A stretch of 16,040 bases of DNA from an uncultured Neisseriaceae bacterium (GTDB taxonomy: Bacteria; Pseudomonadota; Gammaproteobacteria; Burkholderiales; UBA11063), in assembly GCA_903891375.1 (NCBI GenBank), contig CAITEL010000391.1:1-16040 (forward strand), in the 5' to 3' direction. Made by a program: the position numbers and the translations under genes. Shown piece by piece: positions 1 through 6,628 of the stretch. Each line of letters begins with the position of its first letter. Within the stretch, counting starts at the first letter, position 1. The notes under the pieces are model-generated. The model did not search any database. It was not told the origin of the DNA and was given only the letters and a program-made list of their open reading frames with translations.

Positions 1-108
1 AATGACTATTATCAGCGAATTCGTACAGAAATATATCCATTGCTGGATACTCATATATTAAAATGGATGGAAGAAGAAATGGATATACTTGGCACGGTCA
101 TCATTTGA
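1..108 (+). CDS. C-terminal end of a probable M24B aminopeptidase P-type protein (partial)
   Basis: Frame 1 is open from the window edge to a TGA at 106-108 and encodes 35 residues; the gene starts outside the window. The tail contains YPLLDTHILKWMEEE. This resembles the C-terminal segment of Xaa-Pro aminopeptidases of the AMP1 type, which typically end with a tyrosine followed by a short helix, 'P-L-L/D', and a 'W-L/M' helix. None of the metal-binding residues are in view, so the assignment rests on a short resemblance from memory. Such enzymes remove an N-terminal residue preceding proline in cytosolic peptides. The gene is co-directional with the beta-oxidation cluster but separated by 221 bp with its own candidate promoter, so a functional link is not implied. 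Confidence 0.45.
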   Translation, partial: NDYYQRIRTEIYPLLDTHILKWMEEEMDILGTVII

Positions 109-149
109 GATTTCTGATTTTGCTCCTGATTTACTACAAGTATACGGCG

Positions 150-180
150 TCGCTTATCAAAAACCTCAAATTTTGAGCGA
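150..180. repeat. Intergenic bulged hairpin downstream of the partial peptidase gene
   Basis: TCGCT (150-154) and CAAAA (158-162) pair with the continuous arm TTTTGAGCGA (171-180). This gives a 10-bp stem with a 3-nt bulge and an 8-nt loop. It lies 41 bp after the peptidase stop and could end that transcript, but no T-run follows, so it is not a classical intrinsic terminator. A nearby block (115-131) resembles one at 2754-2770 and suggests a dispersed intergenic repeat. Confidence 0.4.
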
Positions 181-205
181 GCTAAGTATATTATATTCAT
201 AGTCT

Positions 206-235
206 TTGAATTTGGTGCGAAGTATATTTCATAAT
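206..235 (+). promoter_or_regulatory. Candidate sigma70 promoter for the beta-oxidation cluster
   Basis: TTGAAT (206-211) and CATAAT (230-235) are separated by 18 bp and match the -35 and -10 consensus at 4/6 and 5/6 positions. Transcription would begin near 242, leaving a leader of about 88 nt before the fadN start at 330. I see no convincing FadR- or PsrA-type operator nearby. In an AT-rich genome such matches arise easily by chance. Confidence 0.4.
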
Positions 236-329
236 TTATCAATTTTATGTTGCACTGCACATAGCTAATTTAAGCGCAATGTTGGTAAAATCTTTGGTTG
301 TTAAGTCTTTTAATCTATAGGAGTAAAAT

Positions 330-2690
330 ATGCAAAATGGGTTTTATGTGAATAAAGTTGCGATTTTGGGTAGTGGCGTAATGGGGTCGCAAATTGCTGC
401 TCACTTTGGTAATGGAGGCATTAGAACAGTTTTATTTGATTTAAAATCTAAAACTACTAACCCGAATGAATTAATTGAAAAATCAGTAGCTAATTTGAAA
501 AAATTAACACCAAAACCATTGGCATGGAACAAAAGTTTAGAGTATATAACTATAGCCAATTATGATGATGACTTAGACAAATTAAAAGATTGCGATTTAA
601 TTATTGAAGCAATTGCTGAGAGATTAGATTGGAAAGAGGATTTATTTCATAAAATCGCATCAAGTATTAAATCTAGTGCAATTATTGTTTCAAATACTTC
701 AGGGTTAAGTATTGAATCCTTGGCAAAATGTTTACCAGATCAACTTCGTGGTAATTTCTGTGGAGTTCATTTTTTTAACCCACCACGTTATATGTCGTTA
801 GTGGAGTTGATCCCAAGTACTAAAACCCAATCACATATTTTACCGAATTTAGAGACATTCTTAGTTACTAATTTAGGTAAAAATGTTGTAGTTGCTAAAG
901 ATACCCCTAACTTTATTGCCAATAGAGTTGGGGTTTTTTCTATGTTAGTGGCTGCAGTTCATACCGAAAAATTTAATATTCCGTTAGAAGTAGTTGATAA
1001 ACTTACGGGAAAAGACTTAGGGCGAGCTAAGAGTGCTACTTACAGAACCGCTGATGTGGTTGGGTTAGATACATTAGCCCACGTGGTTGAAACTATGCAA
1101 AAAAATTGTAAAGATGGCTTTGAAGCATATTACAACTTACCCAAGTGGGTAGAAAAACTAATTACACAAGGTAAATTAGGACAAAAAACCAAAGCAGGTT
1201 TTTATAAGAAAGATGCAGATGGCATTAAAGTACTAGAAATAACTACTGGTGAATATAGAAAATCAGATCAAAAACCAGTACAAGAAGTTATGGATATAAT
1301 AAAACAAAGAAATTGGGCAGATAAAATTGAACAATTACATAACTCAAATGAAGCACACGCACAGTTTTTATGGTCAACTTTTAGAGATGTATTCCATTAT
1401 GCGGCAGTTTTAATGGGGCAAATCGCTGATTCTCCACGAGAGATAGACCTCGCAATTCGTTGTGGGTTTGGTTGGAAAGAAGGAGTTTTTGAAATTTGGC
1501 AACAAGCAGGATGGTTAAAGGTTGCTAATTGGATTAAAGAAGATATAGAAAACGATAAAACATTATCAAAAGTTAAATTACCAGAATGGGTATTTACACA
1601 TAAGGATGGAGTATATTTAGACAACAAACATTTTAACTATACTGAAAATAAACTAGTAGAAAGAAAATTACTACCAGTTTACGCTAAACAATTGTTCCCA
1701 GAGCTATTACTTAATGAAGTACCAAACGTAAATCAAATAACATTATATGAAAATGATGGAGTAAAATTATGGCATACAGGAGACAACGTTGGGATTTTAT
1801 CGTTTAAATCCAAAATGTGTGCAATAGGTATGGACGTATTAACAGGTATTGAAGAGGCTATAAAAGTTGCTGAAGAAAAATGCATAGCGATGGTAATTTG
1901 GCAACAAAAAGAGATTTTCTCAGTTGGGGCTAATTTAGAAGAATTTGGTTTTTCTATAATGATGAATGGAAAAGAAGCTGTTGATAGTATTATTGATGCA
2001 GGCCATAGAATTATAGTAAACAAACTTCGTTATAGTAAAATTCCAGTAGTAGCAGGTGTACGTGGTTATGCATTTGGTGGTGGTTGTGAAATAATGCTTC
2101 ATTGTGATTCAGTAGTAGCAGCATTAGAATCATACATCGGTTTAATTGAAGCTGGAGTCGGCTTACTACCTGGGTGGGGTGGCTCAACAGAAATGGCATA
2201 TAGGGCCTCAAAATCAATAGAACCATGGAAAGAATTTGAAAAAAGATATAAAAATCTAGCAATGGCACAAGTGGCAACATCAGCATATGAGGCTTTAGAG
2301 ATGGGGTTCTTACAAGAGACTGATATGATTGTAATGAATACTAACGAAGTATTGTACGTAGCTAAAGAAAAAGCTAAGTTTTTAGCCGTCTCAGGGTATC
2401 GTCCACCACTCAAACCTAAATTTAATGTATTTGGTAATCAAGGTATAGCCACAGTAGATGGGCTACTTGCGAATATGTATGCAGGTGGGCAAATATCTGA
2501 TCACGATTTACTTATTGCAAAAAATATCGCCATTACAATGTGTGGTGGTGCAATAGAAAAAGATAGTAGAGTTAGTGAAGATTGGGTATTAGCAGTTGAA
2601 AAAGAAAAGTTTATTGAGTTAGCTATTTCGGATAAGACAGGGGCTAGGATACAACATATGTTAGAGACAGGTAAACCACTACGTAACTAA
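330..2690 (+). CDS. fadN: FadN-type bifunctional 3-hydroxyacyl-CoA dehydrogenase / enoyl-CoA hydratase
   Basis: This 786-residue enzyme should catalyse the hydration of 2-enoyl-CoA and the NAD-dependent oxidation of the resulting 3-hydroxyacyl-CoA in the cytosol. The N-terminal half is the dehydrogenase. It has the NAD-binding loop GSGVMG at residues 14-19, the catalytic histidine region GVHFFNPP (His147), and the motif KDTPNFIANRVG. The C-terminal part (about 490-700) is a crotonase domain with both catalytic glutamates, GGGCE (Glu587) and GLIEAG (Glu607), spaced 20 residues apart as in E. coli FadB. The domain order (dehydrogenase first) is the reverse of E. coli FadB and matches Bacillus FadN and similar proteins. 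Length fits FadN (about 789 residues). The start is supported by AGGAG at 319-323, six bases before ATG. It heads the cluster with fadA, fadD and fadE. Confidence 0.93.
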   Translation: MQNGFYVNKVAILGSGVMGSQIAAHFGNGGIRTVLFDLKSKTTNPNELIEKSVANLKKLTPKPLAWNKSLEYITIANYDDDLDKLKDCDLIIEAIAERLDWKEDLFHKIASSIKSSAIIVSNTSGLSIESLAKCLPDQLRGNFCGVHFFNPPRYMSLVELIPSTKTQSHILPNLETFLVTNLGKNVVVAKDTPNFIANRVGVFSMLVAAVHTEKFNIPLEVVDKLTGKDLGRAKSATYRTADVVGLDTLAHVVETMQKNCKDGFEAYYNLPKWVEKLITQGKLGQKTKAGFYKKDADGIKVLEITTGEYRKSDQKPVQEVMDIIKQRNWADKIEQLHNSNEAHAQFLWSTFRDVFHYAAVLMGQIADSPREIDLAIRCGFGWKEGVFEIWQQAGWLKVANWIKEDIENDKTLSKVKLPEWVFTHKDGVYLDNKHFNYTENKLVERKLLPVYAKQLFPELLLNEVPNVNQITLYENDGVKLWHTGDNVGILSFKSKMCAIGMDVLTGIEEAIKVAEEKCIAMVIWQQKEIFSVGANLEEFGFSIMMNGKEAVDSIIDAGHRIIVNKLRYSKIPVVAGVRGYAFGGGCEIMLHCDSVVAALESYIGLIEAGVGLLPGWGGSTEMAYRASKSIEPWKEFEKRYKNLAMAQVATSAYEALEMGFLQETDMIVMNTNEVLYVAKEKAKFLAVSGYRPPLKPKFNVFGNQGIATVDGLLANMYAGGQISDHDLLIAKNIAITMCGGAIEKDSRVSEDWVLAVEKEKFIELAISDKTGARIQHMLETGKPLRN

Positions 2691-2836
2691 CACTCTGCCA
2701 TATTTTCATTATAACGTTGTCGCTAAATCACTTATGTACCACAGTACACTGCGTGATTTAGCTCCTAGTTCTAAAGAAAATCTGTTGGAGTGTATGCAAA
2801 TAATCTAAAACTTAGCACTTTGCAATATTTTCATTA
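2691..2836. repeat. 21-bp direct repeats flanking a palindromic intergenic element
   Basis: The 21-bp segments at 2691-2711 and 2816-2836 agree at 19 of 21 positions and share the block ATATTTTCATTA. Between them lie 104 bp containing a strong palindrome: GCTAAATCAC (2722-2731) pairs perfectly with GTGATTTAGC (2753-2762), and inside it TGTAC (2735-2739) pairs with GTACA (2744-2748) around a CACA loop. The first copy begins directly after the fadN stop. Removing one repeat plus the insert would leave a gap of about 50 bp to fadA, so an insertion or segmental duplication is plausible. The hairpin could also attenuate or process the fadN-fadA transcript. Confidence 0.7.
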
Positions 2837-2866
2837 GTAATATATTTTAGACTTAAAGGATTTAAA

Positions 2867-4051
2867 ATGGGAAACACAGTATACATAGTAGCAGCGAAAA
2901 GAACCGCCGTAGGTAAAGCTAAAAAAGGTGGCTTTGCAAAAAAACGTCCAGATGAGTTACTGGCTACACTTTTAAAAGAAACAGTTAAAGAATCAAAAGT
3001 TAATGCAAATGATATCGCCGATGTGGTAATGGGATGTGCCTTCCCTGAAGCGGAGCAAGGGCAAAATATAGCCAGAATTGCATTATTATTGGCAGGTTTG
3101 CCTAACTCGATACCAGGGCTAACTATAAATAGATATTGTAGTTCAGGGCTTAACTCTGTGGCAATTGCCGCAAATATGATTAGTCTAGGGCAAGCAGATG
3201 TGGTTGTAGCAGGTGGGATTGAGAGCATGAGTTTAATCCCGATGGGTGGTAATGATTGGAGTGTTAGCCCTGATGTATTTAAAAATAACGATGTGGCGAT
3301 AGCTTTTGGTATGGGGATTACTGCTGAAAACGTAGCCCGTGATTGGAATATTAGCCGTGAAGCGCAAGATAACTTTGCGCTTGAAAGTAACAAACGTGCA
3401 ACCGATGCAATAGCCAAAGGATATTTTAAAGATGAAATACTACCTATAGAAGTAACCCACAATTTACCAGATGAAAAAACAAATAAAGTAAAACAAAAAA
3501 CAATGATGATTGATACGGACGAAGGCCCACGTGGCGATACCTCAATTGAAGCACTTGCCAAATTAAAACCTGCATTTGCTACAAAAGGTAGTGTTACTGC
3601 AGGAAACAGTTCACAAATGTCAGATGGTGCTGGATGTTTAGTTTTAGTTAGTGAAAAATATTTAAAAGAACATAAACTCACACCGATTGCAAAATTCCTT
3701 GGATTTTCTGTAATAGGTGTTCCTCCTGAAATAATGGGAATTGGACCAATTAAAGCGATACCTCAAGTATTAGAACAAGTTGGTTTAACCTTAGATCAAA
3801 TCGATTGGATTGAGTTAAATGAAGCATTTGCGGCTCAAAGCCTTGCCGTGGCGCATGATTTAAAATTAGATTTAAATAAGGTTAATCCATGTGGTGGCGC
3901 AATCGCTATGGGGCACCCATTAGGTGCAACTGGGGCTATTCTTGCTACAAAATTAATCCATGGGTTAAAACGTACGCATAAAAAATATGGGATTGTCTCT
4001 ATGTGTATTGGAACAGGAATGGGAGCCGCAGGCGTATTTGAGGCCGTTTAA
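2867..4051 (+). CDS. fadA: Acetyl-CoA C-acyltransferase (3-ketoacyl-CoA thiolase)
   Basis: A 394-residue thiolase that cleaves 3-ketoacyl-CoA with free CoA to give acetyl-CoA and a shortened acyl-CoA, the last step of the beta-oxidation cycle. The nucleophilic cysteine is Cys91 in NRYCSSGLNSV. The C-terminal half carries NEAFAAQ, GGAIAMGHPLGATGA with catalytic His350, and the second active-site cysteine Cys380 in SMCIGTGMGAAG. Length is that of an ordinary tetrameric thiolase. AAGGA lies shortly upstream of the ATG. It follows fadN, the usual partner that supplies its substrate. Degradative thiolase is favoured over an acetoacetyl-CoA synthase role because of this context; substrate chain length cannot be read from sequence alone. 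Confidence 0.94.
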   Translation: MGNTVYIVAAKRTAVGKAKKGGFAKKRPDELLATLLKETVKESKVNANDIADVVMGCAFPEAEQGQNIARIALLLAGLPNSIPGLTINRYCSSGLNSVAIAANMISLGQADVVVAGGIESMSLIPMGGNDWSVSPDVFKNNDVAIAFGMGITAENVARDWNISREAQDNFALESNKRATDAIAKGYFKDEILPIEVTHNLPDEKTNKVKQKTMMIDTDEGPRGDTSIEALAKLKPAFATKGSVTAGNSSQMSDGAGCLVLVSEKYLKEHKLTPIAKFLGFSVIGVPPEIMGIGPIKAIPQVLEQVGLTLDQIDWIELNEAFAAQSLAVAHDLKLDLNKVNPCGGAIAMGHPLGATGAILATKLIHGLKRTHKKYGIVSMCIGTGMGAAGVFEAV

Positions 4052-4103
4052 ATGTATACTTATTGTTTTTGAACTCTGAACTATTATTTTAGGTTGATCG
4101 GTA

Positions 4104-5783
4104 ATGGAAAAAATTTGGACAAAATATTATCCTGCAGGTATACCTGCTGATGTTACGATTGAGAACAAAACTTTAGTAAATATGTTTGATGATGTATGCG
4201 CTAAATTTAGTCAGCATAAAGCATTTACGTGTCATAATTATAGTATAACATTCTCACAAGTCTCTGATATAGTCGAGAATTTTGCGACTTCTTTATATGA
4301 CATTGGTGTGCGACATGGCGACAGGGTTGCAATAATAATGCCGAATATAATGCAATATCCGATAATTATTTTTGCGATTTTAAAATTAGGTGCGGTAGTT
4401 GTAAATATAAACCCATTATATACCGAATCTGAAATGGCGTATATTCTAGAAGATTCGGGGGCAAAAGTTGCAGTAGTGTTAAATATAATGGCGAAGAAAC
4501 TAAATAATCAATTTGGGAAAGGTGCATTAAAAAACATTGTAGTGACTAAAGTTCCAGATATGTATCCGTGGCTTAAGCGTTGTGTAATAAATTTAGTAAT
4601 TGAAAAGATTAAAAAAGTTGATGTGAGTTATACATATAATGCACAAATGTTTAAAGATCTTATATGTTCATCAAAGAATAAATTAAGCTATACTCCTGAT
4701 GTTGTTAATACCGATATGGCGTTTTTACAATACACAGGGGCAACAACAGGTAGACCAAAAGGTGCGATACTGAGTCATAGAAATATTGTGGGGAATATTA
4801 CGCAGATACATGCATGGTTGACACCACAGTGTGATAGTTTATCTAATCAAATTGCTATAGACGCATTACCGTTATACCATATATTTTCATTAACCTCTAA
4901 CCTATTTACTTTCTTTTTTGCTGGTAGTGAAAACGTAATGGTGCCAAACCCTAGAGACACTAAGGATTTGATTAAAATATTAACCAGTAATAAATTTACA
5001 ATATTTAATGCGTTAGATACGTTATATAGCCATATGTTGTCATCTCCTGAGTTTAAACAAATCAAGTACCCAGACTTTAAATATAGTGTAGCAGGTGGTA
5101 TGCCAGCTCGGGTATCAGTTGCACACGATTGGTTTGAAACTACTGGGGTAATGCCAAGTAATTGTTATGGAATGACCGAGGCATCGCCAGCAGTTACAAT
5201 GAATCCTATGGATAATACATTTGATGGTTCAGTTGGTTTTCCTATCCCGTCAACAGAGGTTGAGATACGTAAGCTTGAAACTAATACTCCATTATCTTTG
5301 GGGGAGAATGGAGTGGTTTGGGTTCGTGGACCGCAAGTCATGAGTGGATACTGGCATAATCCAGAACAAACAGCTAAAGCATTAGATAGTGACGGATGGT
5401 TTAATACTGGTGATATTGGTTATCTGAACCATCAAGGGAAACTCTTTATTAGTGGACGTGTAAACGACATGATAATTGTATCTGGTTTTAATGTTTATCC
5501 TGTTGAAATTGAAAATGTATTAGATGGGATTTCTGATATTCAGGAATCAGCGGTAATTGGAGTTCCAGATAATAGTTGTGGGGAGAGGGTTATAGCTTTT
5601 ATTGAATTTAAACCAGGCAAAATCATGCTAGAGAATGAAGTGATTCTAGAGGCACGGAAAAAACTCACTAGCTATAAGATACCACGTGAGATTATTATAT
5701 TAAAAGAAGACTTACCAAAAACACTCGTAGGTAAAATAGACAAAGTAGCATTATCTAAACAATATTTTGAAAAGGTACAATAA
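4104..5783 (+). CDS. fadD: Long-chain fatty acid-CoA ligase
   Basis: A 559-residue adenylate-forming enzyme that activates free fatty acids to acyl-CoA using ATP, in two steps through an acyl-AMP. The phosphate-binding loop is YTGATTGRPKGA starting at residue 210. It is followed by the adenine-binding motif YGMTEASP, by GWFNTGDIGYL, and by the hinge and fatty-acid signature GRVNDMIIVSGFNVYPVEIE. The C-terminal catalytic lysine lies in VGKIDK. Length matches E. coli FadD (561 residues). It probably acts at the inner face of the membrane, where FadD proteins capture incoming fatty acids. The gene starts 52 bp after fadA and ends 2 bp before the dehydrogenase gene, suggesting co-transcription. 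Confidence 0.92.
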   Translation: MEKIWTKYYPAGIPADVTIENKTLVNMFDDVCAKFSQHKAFTCHNYSITFSQVSDIVENFATSLYDIGVRHGDRVAIIMPNIMQYPIIIFAILKLGAVVVNINPLYTESEMAYILEDSGAKVAVVLNIMAKKLNNQFGKGALKNIVVTKVPDMYPWLKRCVINLVIEKIKKVDVSYTYNAQMFKDLICSSKNKLSYTPDVVNTDMAFLQYTGATTGRPKGAILSHRNIVGNITQIHAWLTPQCDSLSNQIAIDALPLYHIFSLTSNLFTFFFAGSENVMVPNPRDTKDLIKILTSNKFTIFNALDTLYSHMLSSPEFKQIKYPDFKYSVAGGMPARVSVAHDWFETTGVMPSNCYGMTEASPAVTMNPMDNTFDGSVGFPIPSTEVEIRKLETNTPLSLGENGVVWVRGPQVMSGYWHNPEQTAKALDSDGWFNTGDIGYLNHQGKLFISGRVNDMIIVSGFNVYPVEIENVLDGISDIQESAVIGVPDNSCGERVIAFIEFKPGKIMLENEVILEARKKLTSYKIPREIIILKEDLPKTLVGKIDKVALSKQYFEKVQ

Positions 5784-5785
5784 AA

Positions 5786-6610
5786 ATGGAAAGAAAAACA
5801 ATATTTATTACAGGTGCGTCACGTGGAGTTGGTTTAGAGATTGCTAAACGCTTTGCTCGTGAAGGTGCAAATATAGCTATAGTTGCCAAAACAACGGAGC
5901 CTCATCCAAAGTTAAAAGGTACGCTATGGACTGCACGTGATGAAATTTTAGCTGCAGGAGCAAATGAGGTTATGGCAATACCATGTGATATCCGTGATTT
6001 AAACGCATTAAAATTAGCGATTGAAGAATGTGGTAAAAAATTTGGTAAAATTGATGCCTTGATTAATAATGCAAGTAGCGTATATTTACTTAAAACTGCA
6101 GAATTGCCAGAAAAACGTTATGATTTAATGCATGAGGTTATTGTACGAGCTAGTTTATTTGCTACACAGTATGCATTACCATTTTTACAAAAATCAGCTA
6201 ATCCACATATTCTAAATATTGCACCTAAACCAGATTTAAAACCAAAATGGTTTAAGAATCATACTGCATATACATTATGTAAGTTTAGTTCAGGAATGAT
6301 GGTAACAGGGTTATCTGCAGAGTTAAAAGAATACAATATAGCAGTTAATGCTCTATGGCCAGCAACATTACTTGATACTGCTGCTGTACAAAATCTTTTA
6401 GGTGGCGAAGCTGCTGTACAAAAATCAAGAAAACCACAGATTATGGCTGATGCTGCTTACTATATCTTAAATAAAAAAAGTAGCGAATATACAGGCAATC
6501 ATTGTTTAGATGAAGATATAATAAAAGAATCTGGTGCTAATCTCGAATCTTACTCTGTAATTCAAGGTGCAGAATTAATAACAGATTTATATGTAGAAAG
6601 AGTTAATTAA
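5786..6610 (+). CDS. HSDL2-like short-chain dehydrogenase/reductase
   Basis: A 274-residue classical Rossmann-fold SDR. It has the cofactor motif TGASRGVG (residues 9-16), NNAS for the central strand, and the catalytic pair YTLCK (Tyr162, Lys166). The stretch AKTTEPHPKLKGTLWTA and the later NALWPAT are hallmarks of the HSDL2 group, named after a human peroxisomal protein linked to fatty-acid metabolism. TGxxxGxG and the surrounding residues suggest NADP(H), but that is inference. The position normally occupied by the catalytic serine (LSPP in relatives) is alanine here: Ala146 in HILNIAPKP. Activity may therefore be reduced or altered. The gene sits 2 bp after fadD and 18 bp before fadE, so a role in handling an acyl-CoA or hydroxy-lipid intermediate is likely; the actual substrate is unknown. 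Confidence 0.85.
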   Translation: MERKTIFITGASRGVGLEIAKRFAREGANIAIVAKTTEPHPKLKGTLWTARDEILAAGANEVMAIPCDIRDLNALKLAIEECGKKFGKIDALINNASSVYLLKTAELPEKRYDLMHEVIVRASLFATQYALPFLQKSANPHILNIAPKPDLKPKWFKNHTAYTLCKFSSGMMVTGLSAELKEYNIAVNALWPATLLDTAAVQNLLGGEAAVQKSRKPQIMADAAYYILNKKSSEYTGNHCLDEDIIKESGANLESYSVIQGAELITDLYVERVN

Positions 6611-6618
6611 ATAGAATT

Positions 6619-6622
6619 GGAG
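6619..6622 (+). promoter_or_regulatory. Ribosome binding site that sets the fadE start
   Basis: GGAG at 6619-6622 lies six bases before ATG at 6629. The longer reading frame could begin at a TTG at 6617, but that codon overlaps the Shine-Dalgarno sequence and would add only four residues. The ATG is the better start. Confidence 0.75.
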
Positions 6623-6628
6623 TTTATT

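Noticed and set aside
109..329. A FadR- or PsrA-type operator upstream of fadN
   Set aside because: I looked for the expected palindromes and found none that convinced me. The only clear signals are a hairpin, a candidate promoter and a ribosome binding site.
2812..3681. A 289-residue open frame on the minus strand opposite fadA
   Set aside because: It lies fully antisense to a clear thiolase gene, has no recognisable motif, and its low-complexity Ser/Ala/Ile/Leu composition is typical of shadow frames.
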